Shown in pieces: positions 6,634 to 15,639 of a stretch of 60,386 bases of DNA. The notes below the pieces were generated by a model that was not told the origin of the DNA, made no database searches, and saw only the letters and a program-made list of their open reading frames with translations. Position numbers and translations under genes: made by a program. This stretch comes from Clostridium sp. ZS2-4. GTDB lineage: Bacteria; Bacillota; Clostridia; Clostridiales; Clostridiaceae. Each line of letters opens with the position of its first letter. Position 1 is the stretch's first letter. Where the stretch lies: positions 1-60,386 of the forward strand of contig NZ_JAPPRQ010000043.1 of the NCBI RefSeq assembly GCF_026719745.1. The letters are read 5' to 3'.

Positions 6634-8286
6634 TTAACTTTGCTGTCCTAATATTGCTTCTAAGTCTTGATCAGGTGTTGAAATAGGTTTTAGATCGAAT
6701 TTGTCAACTAATACTTGTAATATATTTGGAGTAATAAATGCAGGAAGTGTTGGACCAATACGAATGTCTTTAATTCCTAAAGATAATAAAGCCAAAAGTA
6801 TACCAACTGCTTTTTGTTCATACCAAGAAAGAACTAATGAAAGAGGCAAGTCATTTACTCCGCAGTTAAATGCTTCTGCTAGTGCAACAGCCACTTTAAC
6901 AGCTGAATATGAATCACTGCACTGACCACAATCAAGTATTCTTGGAAAACCAGCTACAGTTCCTAAATCTAGCTTATTGAAACGGAATTTACCACATGCT
7001 AGAGTTAAAATAACAGTATCTTTTGGAGTTTTTTCTGCAAATTCTGTATAGTAATTTCTGCCTGGTCTTGCTCCATCACAACCTCCTATTAAGAAGAAGT
7101 GTTTGATTTTACCACTTTTAACTGCATCTATAATTTCATTTGCATGGCTTAAAATAGCGTTGTGGGCAAATCCAATTGGAATTCTCTTTTCTGGTTCATC
7201 ATTCTGCCATCCACCCAATGCTAAAGCTTTTTCGATAACAGGAGTAAAATCTTTTTTACCATTAACTTCTTCAATATGAGGGGAATCAGGAAAACCTACT
7301 ATACTTGTTGTGAATAGTCTATCTTTATAACTATCTCTTGGTTTTTGGATACAGTTAGTAGTCATCAATATGCATCCAGGAATTCCATCAAATTCATCCT
7401 GTTGTTTTTGCCATGCACCACCGAAGTTACCAACCAAATGTTTATATTTTTTCAACTCTGGATATGCATTTGCAGGAAGCATTTCACAGTGAGTATATAT
7501 ATTTATACCTTTACCTTCTGTTTGTTCTAACAGTTCTTTTAAGTCCTTCAAATCATGTCCTGATACTATGATGAATGGACCTTTTTTCTTTGTAATCAAT
7601 ACTTCGGTAGGCTCTGGATTGCCAAAGGTGCTGGTAACAGCAGAATCCAATAATTCCATACATTTTAGGTCGGTCTTACCTAATTCCATGTTAAGATTAA
7701 ATAAATCTTCAACAGTTAAGCTGTCATCGATAGTACCTGCTAAACCCTTATAAAAGAAGTTATTCACTTCATCATCAAATTTGCCTAGTATGTATGCATG
7801 ATGGGCATAGGCAGCCATTCCTTTAAATCCGTATATTAATAGTTCTCTTAAAGAACGTATATCCATATCTAAATTTTCATCAGCCATTATGCCTACAGTT
7901 TTAATATCTTTAACCATTTCTTCCATAGTATTTGGTGCTTTGTATTTTGCAGCTTCAGGTATATTTTCAATTTCACCAACAGCATTCTTTAGTTCTTCTT
8001 TTATTTCTTCAGCTTTTTTAATATATTCTACAAATCTGGTTGGATTAAAATTAACATTAGTAAGTGTAGCAAACATACTGTCTACCACAAATTTGCTTAT
8101 TTCACTTCTAATTTTTAGTCCTTTTTCTAAATTTTTTTGACCATAAAAACCAATACCCTTTAATTCGTGGATTAGTACATCCTGCAAATTAGCCACAGTA
8201 GGATTTTTACCACATACACCTGATTTTACACAACCTTTGGCACCTAATGTTTGCTCACACTGATAACAAAACATTGCATTCTCCAT
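6634..8286 (-). CDS. hcp: Hybrid cluster protein (hydroxylamine / nitric oxide reductase)
   Basis: The 550-residue protein is full length for the family. The N-terminal cubane cluster Cys are C7, C10, C19 and C25 (FCYQCEQTLGAKGC...GVC), the spacing of the clostridial type. Downstream motifs for the hybrid Fe-S-O cluster are visible: YTHCEMLP, GDGARPGR-like GGCDGARPGRNYY, TLACGKFRFN and DCGQCSDSYS. Hcp reduces NO to N2O or hydroxylamine to ammonia in the cytoplasm and protects anaerobes from nitrosative stress. No adjacent hcr reductase gene is present, so it probably takes electrons from a ferredoxin- or rubredoxin-type donor. The start follows GGGAGG. It appears monocistronic and divergent from the radical SAM gene. 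Confidence 0.96.
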   Translation of the reverse strand: MENAMFCYQCEQTLGAKGCVKSGVCGKNPTVANLQDVLIHELKGIGFYGQKNLEKGLKIRSEISKFVVDSMFATLTNVNFNPTRFVEYIKKAEEIKEELKNAVGEIENIPEAAKYKAPNTMEEMVKDIKTVGIMADENLDMDIRSLRELLIYGFKGMAAYAHHAYILGKFDDEVNNFFYKGLAGTIDDSLTVEDLFNLNMELGKTDLKCMELLDSAVTSTFGNPEPTEVLITKKKGPFIIVSGHDLKDLKELLEQTEGKGINIYTHCEMLPANAYPELKKYKHLVGNFGGAWQKQQDEFDGIPGCILMTTNCIQKPRDSYKDRLFTTSIVGFPDSPHIEEVNGKKDFTPVIEKALALGGWQNDEPEKRIPIGFAHNAILSHANEIIDAVKSGKIKHFFLIGGCDGARPGRNYYTEFAEKTPKDTVILTLACGKFRFNKLDLGTVAGFPRILDCGQCSDSYSAVKVAVALAEAFNCGVNDLPLSLVLSWYEQKAVGILLALLSLGIKDIRIGPTLPAFITPNILQVLVDKFDLKPISTPDQDLEAILGQQS

Positions 8287-8390
8287 AAGTAAACCTCCCT
8301 ATTATGTTTTTGTTTCACTTATATTAGGTTCTCTAATTGTAAAAAACCTATTCAAAAATATATTAAATGATGCCACAACAGCCTTAATTG

Positions 8391-8430
8391 ATCATTGAGT
8401 AATGAATATTGATAATTGCAATATATATAC
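8391..8430. repeat. Dispersed palindromic repeat, partial copy C
   Basis: The segment AATGAATATTGATAATTGCA matches one half of the repeat at 53593-53685 with a single change, and the match extends a few bases each side. It lies in the divergent promoter gap between hcp and the radical SAM gene. Confidence 0.6.
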
Positions 8431-8495
8431 CTTATAATATTGTTAAGAAACTAAAGAATAATGTTGTAAAAATATTAAACAAAAGGAGAAATGGG

Positions 8496-9656
8496 ATGTC
8501 AAATATAGAACATAGCTATGAAGGTTTTGAAATGGGGCCAATTAGACCGCCAAGTGAAGCTGAAAGTTTAATGCTTAGGGTAACAAGGAACTGTCCATGG
8601 AATCAGTGTAAGTTTTGTGGTCTTTATAAAGGGAAAAAATTCAGCATACGACCTAAAGAACATGTTTTAAAAGATATTGACTTAGTTAAAAAATGTATAG
8701 ACACTTTTGATAAGATAAAACAAACCAATGATGATGAAAAACGTAAAATATTATTTAAGGAATTAGAAGAGGCAGTAAAGCCTAATGGTGAGTGGGCATA
8801 TCATTCAGCTTTGTCTTGGTATAAGAGTGGAATGAAATCTATTTTCTTACAAGACGCAAATACTATGATTATAAAACCGGATGATCTGGTAGAAATATTG
8901 CTGCATATAAAAGCTAATTTTCCACAGGTTGAAAGAATAACATCCTATGGAAGGTCTCATACTATTGCCAGAATTAAGGATGAAGACCTTCAAAGAATAG
9001 CCCAAGCAGGTCTTAATAGAATTCATATAGGAATGGAAAGTGCCAGTGACAAAGTTCTTGAATTAGTAAAAAAGGGTGTTGATAAAGAAACACATATTAA
9101 AGCTGGTCAGAAAGTAAAAAAAGCAGGAATTGAGTTGTCGGAATATTTTATGCCAGGACTTGGTGGAAATGAATATTCAAGAGAAAATGCCTTAGAAACT
9201 GCTGATGCATTAAATCAGATAAATCCTGACTTTATAAGAATAAGAACTCTTGCAGTACCAAATGAAACTTATTTGCATAAAGATTATGAGGAAGGAATTT
9301 TTACAAGAACTAATGATGTGAAAATGGTAGAGGAATTACTTTTACTTATAGAAAATTTGGAAGGGATCACAAGTACTATTAAAAGCGATCATATACTTAA
9401 TTTGATTCCAGAAGTAGAAGGAGTATTGCCGCAAGACAAGGATAAGATGATAAGTGCATTAAAATGGTTTTTAGATTTAGAACCAAAGGAGCAGATGATA
9501 TTTAGAATAGGCAGAAGAACTGGTAATATAAATGAGAGAGCTGATTTAATGAATCCAGTTAAAAGAAACTATATGGAAAATGTTATTAAACAAAATAATA
9601 TCTCCTTAGAAAATATTGATGCGATTACAGATGAATTGATAAAAAGATTTATATAA
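8496..9656 (+). CDS. Radical SAM superfamily enzyme, substrate unknown
   Basis: The 386-residue protein carries the Fe-S cluster motif NCPWNQCKFC near residues 32-41, with CX4CX2C spacing instead of the common CX3CX2C. The core TIM-barrel elements continue with FLQDANTMI, ITSYGRS, IHIGMESASDKVLELVKKG and a late YFMPGLGGNEYS. The start is ATG 8496 because AAAGGAG lies 7 bases upstream. An in-frame extension to 8409 has no ribosome site. Proteins with this CPWNxCxFC signature are widespread in anaerobes and mostly uncharacterised. It is monocistronic with its own terminator. Confidence 0.88.
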   Translation: MSNIEHSYEGFEMGPIRPPSEAESLMLRVTRNCPWNQCKFCGLYKGKKFSIRPKEHVLKDIDLVKKCIDTFDKIKQTNDDEKRKILFKELEEAVKPNGEWAYHSALSWYKSGMKSIFLQDANTMIIKPDDLVEILLHIKANFPQVERITSYGRSHTIARIKDEDLQRIAQAGLNRIHIGMESASDKVLELVKKGVDKETHIKAGQKVKKAGIELSEYFMPGLGGNEYSRENALETADALNQINPDFIRIRTLAVPNETYLHKDYEEGIFTRTNDVKMVEELLLLIENLEGITSTIKSDHILNLIPEVEGVLPQDKDKMISALKWFLDLEPKEQMIFRIGRRTGNINERADLMNPVKRNYMENVIKQNNISLENIDAITDELIKRFI

Positions 9657-9665
9657 TAAAAAAAT

Positions 9666-9720
9666 AAAAGTCATACAGTGAAGTCAGTGTTAACTAGAAC
9701 GATTGCTGTATGGCTTTTCA
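9666..9720 (+). terminator. Intrinsic terminator
   Basis: The stem AAAAGTCATACAGTG / TGCTGTATGGCTTTT has a long loop and ends in a T-rich tail after the radical SAM gene. Confidence 0.75.
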
Positions 9721-9799
9721 ACAATTTAAAGTTTTAAAATTATTTTTGCTTGTATAAATAATGTCATATTTCATAATCATCTCACCTTAATCTTTAGAT

Positions 9800-9892
9800 T
9801 TAAAGTTTACTTTTTGGGCTTTCAGCTGAAGCAATTAATATAATTCTTGCCACTAAAGATAATCCTAATAAAATAAGTGCTGAGTATAACAT
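9800..9892 (-). CDS. 30-residue hydrophobic peptide
   Basis: ATG at 9892 follows TGGAGGG with good spacing. The peptide is one hydrophobic helix (YSALILLGLSLVARIILIA) with a short charged tail ending KSKL. A matching promoter (TTTACT, 17 bp, TATAAT) lies about 90 bp upstream. It could be a small membrane regulator or a type I toxin-like peptide. No antisense partner is proven. The rest of the roughly 470-bp gap 9657-10125 holds the preceding terminator and two GTTTACAA direct repeats near 10045-10075. Confidence 0.5.
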   Translation of the reverse strand: MLYSALILLGLSLVARIILIASAESPKSKL

Positions 9893-9980
9893 ATTAAATC
9901 CCTCCATTAATTTTATATTTTCAATATCTATTCATCAAATAATTAAGATATTATCCGTATATTTGATTTATTTATTAATA

Positions 9981-10009
9981 TATTATAGCACCGGGATTTA
10001 TAAGAGTAA
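9981..10009 (-). promoter_or_regulatory. Sigma-A-type promoter for the 30-residue peptide
   Basis: On the minus strand, -35 TTTACT (10009-10004) and -10 TATAAT (9986-9981) are separated by 17 bp. The start codon of the small peptide is about 90 bp downstream. Confidence 0.55.
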
Positions 10010-10125
10010 AAAAGCATTATATCTTAAAGAAGACTGAAAAAGCGTTTACAAATTATACATAAACGTTTACAAGTTGTTTAAACACAAAAAAGCTCATTAT
10101 AAAAGAAGTTTTAAACTGCTGTTTA

Positions 10126-10860
10126 TTATCCGAATATTCCTACGGTTTGAAAGAAAGGAACAAATTCTTTACCATTCCATTCTAAAGATGTTTGAACATA
10201 GCCTAAGCCATCTGCATTATATCTACCAGCTATTCTTTGTAATGCATATAATTCATAGCTTCCATTTCTTTTGAAATCTATAGGATACAATCCGCCTAAA
10301 GGATTTACCCATCCTTCAATAGGAGCTTTAAGCGTACCATTTTCATTATATATTTCTGCTAAGTACTCTTTTCCTTTATATTTAATATCTATGATATATT
10401 TTTTACCATCAATTTTTTCTTTAACTTCAACTTGATAATAATCTCTATATATAACATCATACTTATACTTTTCGTTAAATTTCTCATAGTCAAAAATCTT
10501 TTTTGGATTATTGTCTTTAAAGGAATATATATAATAAAAAGCAAATCCACCACTGCCGCCTGAATCAATGCTGATTAAAATATCCTTTATTTTATCTACT
10601 GTAAAATCCCCTAAAAAAATAGTTGGATTATATCCTGCATTTTGTTTTAGGGGAATTCTAGTAAAAGCGTCTGTTTTCCCATCTTGAACTATTAAAGTTA
10701 TATTGTCAGTAAAAGGACTTTCTAATCCATATGGTTTTTCTCCAACCAAGTATACATTATCTTTAATTTTATCCCCATTTACATCTCCTCTTTTAAAATC
10801 CAATATATATATATTATTCTTTTGTATTTGTCTCCAAAAACAAGGTGGATAGTAATACAT
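10126..10860 (-). CDS. FG-GAP/VCBS-like repeat protein, possible spore or surface protein
   Basis: The 244-residue protein starts MYYYPPCFWRQ. ATG 10860 is preferred because AAAGGAGATT lies 7 bases upstream, while the frame-extending ATG at 10878 has none. Two repeat units with calcium-binding-like loops are visible: DVNGDKIKDNVYLVG (about 26-40) and DFTVDKIKDILISIDSGGSGG (about 85-105). A third partial one is DFKRNGSYELYALQ. No signal peptide is present. Similar Tyr/Pro-starting proteins occur in spore-forming Firmicutes, so a spore-associated role is possible but unproven. Confidence 0.65.
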   Translation of the reverse strand: MYYYPPCFWRQIQKNNIYILDFKRGDVNGDKIKDNVYLVGEKPYGLESPFTDNITLIVQDGKTDAFTRIPLKQNAGYNPTIFLGDFTVDKIKDILISIDSGGSGGFAFYYIYSFKDNNPKKIFDYEKFNEKYKYDVIYRDYYQVEVKEKIDGKKYIIDIKYKGKEYLAEIYNENGTLKAPIEGWVNPLGGLYPIDFKRNGSYELYALQRIAGRYNADGLGYVQTSLEWNGKEFVPFFQTVGIFG

Positions 10861-10921
10861 TTGCCAATCTCCTTTCAAAATTTATGTATTAGTATATTAT
10901 GAATTGTTTAGAAATAAGGTT

Positions 10922-11071
10922 ACAAAGCAAAAATATGAAAAAATATTAGAAATATTAGAGAACTCTAAAAACAATTTCCAAGTAAGAATAAGAGGATTAC
11001 AAAGAAGAAGTGATGTGAGTAATGAACAAATCAAAATTATATTTAATATACTAAATCAGATAAAAAATTAA
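10922..11071 (+). pseudogene. Gene remnant, helix-rich C-terminal fragment
   Basis: An open frame of 49 codons has no start codon or ribosome site and begins in the divergent gap next to the FG-GAP-like gene. It reads like the C-terminal end of a protein (KYEKILEILENSKNNFQVRI...IKIIFNILNQIKN). The remainder of the 10861-11220 gap holds nothing else recognisable apart from A+T-rich promoter sequence before the amidase. I call it a remnant with low confidence. Confidence 0.35.
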
Positions 11072-11220
11072 TTACTGCAATTGCCAATAAACTTGATAAG
11101 CGTGAATATGAAAAGGTATAGCAAATAAAAAAAATTGAATATATATAGTTATATAGGTAAAAAATGGTTTCGAACAAGTTATTAGATGTGTAATTTTCAA
11201 TAAATAGGGAGGAATAAGTT

Positions 11221-11940
11221 ATGAAGATAGCAATTCGTGGAGGGCATAATTACGGAGTTCCAGGAGCTTCAGGAATATTGAATGAAGTTGAAGAAGACAG
11301 AAAAATATATGTAAAAGTTATAGGGTACCTTAAACAGCTAGGACACCAGATTTTAGATGTTACACCAAACAAGACTGCAACATCAGCTGAAGATTTAAGT
11401 TATGGAGTATCTAAGGCTAACGCATGGGCAGCTGATTACTTTTGCTCTATTCATCTTAATGCTGGCGGAGGTAAAGGTACAGAAGTTCTATATTACAATT
11501 GGAGTTATAAAGGTAATACTATGGCTACAAATATAGTAAAAAAAATAGCAGCTTTAGGATTTGTTAATAGAGGAGCCAAAGCAGATACTAGGGGATTATA
11601 TGAACTAAGATATACTAATATGCCAGCTAATATAATAGAAGTGTGTTTTGTGGACAGTCAAGTAGATGTTAACCTGTATCGAAAAATTGGAGTAGACAAA
11701 ATTGCTAAAGCTATTGCAGAAGGTATAACTGGACAAGTAGTTGTGGATAAATTTCCATTACCATTAAAGGTAATAGAAAATGTCCAAGTTATAAAAATAG
11801 ATGGAGTAGGTCTAAAAGTAGTAAAAGAATTTAAGCCTAATGATTTGATAACTGCTGTGGGGGAAAAAAATGAGTTCTATGAATTGACTATAGGTGGAGT
11901 GCAATGTTGGGTATCCAAGAGTGCAGTTGTAAAAAGATAA
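11221..11940 (+). CDS. N-acetylmuramoyl-L-alanine amidase with C-terminal SH3-like domain
   Basis: The 239-residue protein has an Amidase_3 zinc domain (about 1-172): the first zinc His in RGGHNYG, a Glu from NEVEEDRK, the second His in CSIHLNAGG and the catalytic Glu in NIIEVCFVD. The last 60 residues (VQVIKIDGVGL...CWVSKSAVV) form a short SH3-like wall-binding domain. It cuts the amide bond between MurNAc and L-Ala in peptidoglycan. No signal peptide is visible, as in phage- or spore-type endolysins released by cell lysis. The start follows GGGAGGAA. It is monocistronic with a terminator. Confidence 0.92.
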   Translation: MKIAIRGGHNYGVPGASGILNEVEEDRKIYVKVIGYLKQLGHQILDVTPNKTATSAEDLSYGVSKANAWAADYFCSIHLNAGGGKGTEVLYYNWSYKGNTMATNIVKKIAALGFVNRGAKADTRGLYELRYTNMPANIIEVCFVDSQVDVNLYRKIGVDKIAKAIAEGITGQVVVDKFPLPLKVIENVQVIKIDGVGLKVVKEFKPNDLITAVGEKNEFYELTIGGVQCWVSKSAVVKR

Positions 11941-11954
11941 AGGCTATTTAAGTA

Positions 11955-11984
11955 GATGTGGCTGGGAGCTGCATCTTTTTTATT
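11955..11984 (+). terminator. Intrinsic terminator after the amidase
   Basis: The imperfect stem GATGTGGCT/AGCTGCATC with loop GGG is followed by seven T. Confidence 0.75.
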
Positions 11985-12072
11985 ATGTTAAAATATATTC
12001 CATAACAGTTAAAATAGTTAAATTTATAAAAATGGTATTATTACAAAGTAATATAATTAACAGGAGGGAATT

Positions 12073-12627
12073 ATGAATAATATATTTTTCAATTACAATG
12101 GAGATTATCTATTAATCTCATTAGAAGAAAGTCATCTTCAATCACTATTTAATTGGAACATTGAAGAAAAACACCATGAACAATATACTTGTCGTCCTTT
12201 GAGAATACCTCAATCATTTGATGAATATGCTTATAAAACATTAAAATCAATTTCAGAAGAAAAACAAAAAGTCTATATACTAATCAAAAGAGAAGATTAT
12301 AATAAACCATTAGGTAAAATTACATTATTTGATTTTAATTCAAGGAATCATAGTGCTGAATTTGGATACTATATACCAAGTTGCAATAGGAAACAAGGAT
12401 TAGGAATTATTATGTTGGCACAGTTTATAGAAAAATGTTTTACTGATGATAAATTAAATCTAAATAAGATATATGCAACAACATCTTCAAATAATATTCC
12501 ATCTATAAAGCTTTTGGAGAAGTTTGGTTTTAAATTGGATGGAAGACTAAGAGAACATTATTGGATTAATAAAAATAAATATGATCAACTTAATTATTCT
12601 ATGCTTAAACGTGAATGGAATGAATAA
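12073..12627 (+). CDS. GNAT-family acetyltransferase (RimJ/RimL-like)
   Basis: The 184-residue protein has a GNAT fold with the acetyl-CoA loop near SCNRKQGLGIIMLAQFIEKC (about 101-120) and the typical late motif IYATTSSNNIPSIKLLEKFGF then EHYWINKNKYD. Family members N-acetylate ribosomal proteins or small amines. The target here cannot be inferred. ATG follows CAGGAGGGAA. It is flanked by non-coding, A+T-rich sequence and marks the left edge of a decayed region. Confidence 0.85.
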   Translation: MNNIFFNYNGDYLLISLEESHLQSLFNWNIEEKHHEQYTCRPLRIPQSFDEYAYKTLKSISEEKQKVYILIKREDYNKPLGKITLFDFNSRNHSAEFGYYIPSCNRKQGLGIIMLAQFIEKCFTDDKLNLNKIYATTSSNNIPSIKLLEKFGFKLDGRLREHYWINKNKYDQLNYSMLKREWNE

Positions 12628-12885
12628 AGGCTACTTGGTAGAAGTGTTATGGTAATTTATAGTGTTTAAGTATTGATATTTTAATTTGATTATCATTTAA
12701 GGACATTAGGAGGACATTGGGAGGACCAAAAATTATTGAGAAACAGGAATGTTTTTTAGTTGTTATAAAAAAGAAAAGTGGCGATAGAATTGAATTCAAT
12801 AACAAAGTAAGTCAAATTTTTTAACTTTACCTTATTTGATAATAATACCGATATAGATAAAAGTAATTTTTAAAATTCATATTAA

Positions 12886-13452
12886 TTACCTAAGTTTATA
12901 GAAAAGGAAAAAACTAAAATTTATCATACAAATTTTAAAGATGAGATAATAGAAATTATTGAGTATGAATCAGAAATTTTCAAAAATGATCTAGAGAACT
13001 ATAAGAAGAAGGTCAGCAGGTACTTAAATGAGCATAAAGATGAGATGGTTGTCTATAAGCTTAGAAATAATAAAAAGTTGACATCTCAGGATATGAAGTC
13101 CTTAGAAGAAATTTTATGGCATGAGCTTGGAAGTAAAGAAGAATATGAAAAGGAATATGGAAATTTACCTATGACTAGGATGGTAAGAAGTATTATTGGT
13201 CTTGAGAGACAAGCCGCAAATGAAGCCTTTTCTGAATTCTTAGGTGATAAAAGTTTGAATACTTACCAGAGTCACTTTGTTAAGATGATAGTTGATTATG
13301 TTGTTAAAAATGGATTTATTGAAAAGAAGGTATTGATGGAAGATCCTTTTAGATCTCTTGGCAGTATAGTTGAGTTGTTTAAAGATAATATGGATACTGC
13401 TAAAAAGATACTTAAGGTTATTGATGAAATTAATGGTATAGATATTGCTTAG
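12886..13452 (+). pseudogene. Type I restriction enzyme R subunit, C-terminal remnant
   Basis: About 188 codons without a start match the end of HsdR (EcoEI_R_C-type domain). Visible features are LEEILWHELGSKEEYEKEYG, LERQAANEAFSEFLGDKSLN and MIVDYVVKNGFIEKKVLMED, ending DEINGIDIA. The helicase and nuclease parts are missing. A stop at 12883 blocks the frame upstream, and no ribosome site precedes the internal ATG at 13045. No hsdM or hsdS lies nearby. The 12628-12885 stretch has only stop-riddled sequence, so this is the decayed 3' end of a lost restriction system. Confidence 0.8.
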
Positions 13453-13568
13453 GAGTAATAAGTAATAATTTCCGGTTATTGTCATGACTTCTGGGGGCAT
13501 AACATAAACTGGAAGTTTCTGTTTTTCTCTGTTACCCATTTTTATATTCACTTATTTCGAAAATTGTC

Positions 13569-13597
13569 TTGACTTATTGTATTTATTAAGTTATAAT
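13569..13597 (+). promoter_or_regulatory. Promoter of tRNA-fMet
   Basis: TTGACT and TATAAT are spaced by 17 bp. The -10 box ends 30 bp before the mature tRNA 5' end. Confidence 0.75.
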
Positions 13598-13627
13598 TAG
13601 CTTCTGACCAAAGATTATATATAATAT

Positions 13628-13703
<76 letters not shown>

Positions 13704-13705
13704 TC

Positions 13706-13737
13706 AAAAACTCCTATACTTAAGTATAGGAGTTTTT
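13706..13737 (+). terminator. Intrinsic terminator after tRNA-fMet
   Basis: A perfect 32-base palindrome (AAAAACTCCTATACTT and its complement) ends in TTTTT directly after the CCA. The following 240 bases before the next gene hold only a stop-limited frame resembling a gene remnant (ITTPVEREVIEKHYLMEKSF). Confidence 0.9.
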
Positions 13738-13979
13738 ATTAATTTTAGTTCTTGGTTTGTTGTTATTACAACTCCAGTAGAAAGAGAAGTTATTGAGAAA
13801 CACTACCTAATGGAGAAAAGCTTTAATAATCAAGGAACTTACTAAGACACAACATAAAGATATTGTTCATCAATAAGATTTGAAAAAATACTGTTATAGA
13901 AGAAGTATAGGATATAATAAATACTATTAGACAGACGTTATAAATTTATGAGCAAGTTAAGAATACAGGAGTTGTTAAT

Positions 13980-14684
13980 TTGAAAAAGTTAAAAGCAATT
14001 ATTATTTTGATACTTTCACTAATCTGTATAATTATATTATCAGTAGGCTCTTTCGTATTGATAGGAGCTATTCAAGCAAAGTTATTTTTACCCAAAGAGT
14101 ATATAATGTGGATTTTTAAATCGCCTTCTTTAAGGTTAGTATTTATTTATGAATGGTATATTATATTTGGATTTGCTTATATTTTTAGCAAGGATTTAAG
14201 AGCATTTATATTATGGGTTATTAATTCAAAACAAAGTTTTATCAAAAGGCATAAAATGTCCTTTATCTTTACTTTCGTAATACTTAATATAGTATTGATG
14301 TACACCATACTCTATAATGTTACTGTTATAACCAATAATAAGATAATAAACTATACGTTTTTATCACCACAGGGTAAGGAATATGGATACAACGATATTG
14401 TAAAAATTGACACAGGAGTTTATGGTAAAAAGCAATATACACATTCAAAGGGTGATTTTTATTATATTATACAATTAAATGATGGTACTAAAATTGATTT
14501 AACTGAAATGGGTGGGGCTAAAAATGATGATGACCCTCGATTCATTATTGAAAAACTTGACAGTCAATATGTAAACATGGGTATTTCTAAAGTATCAAGT
14601 ATGGATAATTTTGAATACTGTACCAAACATTTAGATAAGATTTATACTGATAAGATACGAAATATATTAGTAAATATCAAGTGA
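13980..14684 (+). CDS. Membrane protein with C-terminal soluble domain, function unknown
   Basis: The 234-residue product has three hydrophobic segments (about 5-32, 43-62 and 92-117) and a soluble C-terminal domain (about 120-234). A TTG start sits 8 bases after CAGGAG. The soluble part contains beta-rich sequence (DIVKIDTGVYGKKQYTHSKG, FYYIIQLNDGTKIDLTEMGG), as in proteins with a PH-like domain behind a membrane anchor. It lies inside the decayed interval between two tRNA genes. No family is recognised. Confidence 0.6.
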   Translation: MKKLKAIIILILSLICIIILSVGSFVLIGAIQAKLFLPKEYIMWIFKSPSLRLVFIYEWYIIFGFAYIFSKDLRAFILWVINSKQSFIKRHKMSFIFTFVILNIVLMYTILYNVTVITNNKIINYTFLSPQGKEYGYNDIVKIDTGVYGKKQYTHSKGDFYYIIQLNDGTKIDLTEMGGAKNDDDPRFIIEKLDSQYVNMGISKVSSMDNFEYCTKHLDKIYTDKIRNILVNIK

Positions 14685-14801
14685 TACGAGTATTTAATTG
14701 ATACATATTTTTCTTAAATCACGGGGTAAAAGGTTAAGAATTAAGGAAGTAGTTAAGTCACAACAGCAAAAAAATTGTGAAGAAACTGTTTTGATACATA
14801 T

Positions 14802-14830
14802 AGCTCCTGTAGTTGTGGGAGTTTTTATTA
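14802..14830 (+). terminator. Possible weak terminator
   Basis: A short CTCC/GGAG stem is followed by TTTTTA. The following bases resemble the segment after the amidase terminator (11978-12030), suggesting a small duplicated intergenic piece. Confidence 0.4.
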
Positions 14831-14930
14831 TGCTAAAATATACTTTAGTGTAGTTGGAGTAGTTAAATTTAGTAATATATAGTATAATTTTAAAAAATCT
14901 TAATCTTAAAAATTTAAAGAGGAGTTTAAT

Positions 14931-15398
14931 ATGAATAAGGGGAATGGAGTTAGAAAAATATTAATAAATGTATTATTGATTTTATGTGTTATAGCAGTAA
15001 CTGAGGTAGTTAAATCTATGATAATTTTAGATGCTAAAAATCTTATGATTCCATATGAATTAGATGTAAGTGAAATAACTAAAGAAGCCAGTAATGATAA
15101 GAAGAAACTAACTAAAGAGGCTGAGAATATTACTACTATAGCTTCTAAAGAAATTAGTCAATTATTTTATGATGAATTAAATAGAAATACTTTAAGAGAT
15201 AGAGGATGGTTTTTTAAAAACCTATATTATCCTACATATACAATAACCCCCGAATCAAAAACTAATAATTTTACTTGGATTCGGTTAGATAAATATGGGA
15301 ATATAGAAATATTGGTAAATAATACTATATATAAAGGGGAAATATCAAAGCAAGTAGTAGATAAATTTATTAGAGAATATTCTCGTAATAAAAAATAG
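14931..15398 (+). CDS. Signal-anchored extracytoplasmic protein, function unknown
   Basis: The 155-residue protein has an N-terminal membrane anchor (about 9-33, ILINVLLILCVIAVTEVV) and an external domain. That domain has a charged helix (about 45-85) followed by a beta-rich part with FTWIRLDKYGNIEILVNNTI. AGAGGAG lies 7 bases before ATG. The preceding gene is also a membrane protein of unknown role. I recognise no family. Confidence 0.6.
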   Translation: MNKGNGVRKILINVLLILCVIAVTEVVKSMIILDAKNLMIPYELDVSEITKEASNDKKKLTKEAENITTIASKEISQLFYDELNRNTLRDRGWFFKNLYYPTYTITPESKTNNFTWIRLDKYGNIEILVNNTIYKGEISKQVVDKFIREYSRNKK

Positions 15399-15466
15399 TT
15401 TAAAATATGAATATAAACTTTTAAATAAAGCATTACATTCACTAGAATGAATATAAGTTTGATATT

Positions 15467-15503
15467 AAAGAGCTGATACTTTTGATGTTAAGCTCTTTTT
15501 ATA
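15467..15503 (+). terminator. Intrinsic terminator
   Basis: The stem AAAGAGCT/AGCTCTTTTT lies 70 bp after the anchored protein. Confidence 0.75.
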
Positions 15504-15639
15504 TTATTATTTTTGAATGTATATAATGATTTTATTGATGAAGAGATGTTTAGTAGTGCAGTAAGATTATTGAACGATAATAAAAAAGTAAAATGATCTT
15601 AGAGAAATTTTGTGGAGTAGTATGTATTAATTGAATATA

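Noticed and set aside
10074-10274. 66-codon plus-strand frame
   Set aside because: It is antisense to the FG-GAP-like gene and has no ribosome site.
13741-13979. Gene between tRNA-fMet terminator and the membrane protein
   Set aside because: There is only a short stop-bounded frame (ITTPVEREVIEKHY) without start or ribosome site.
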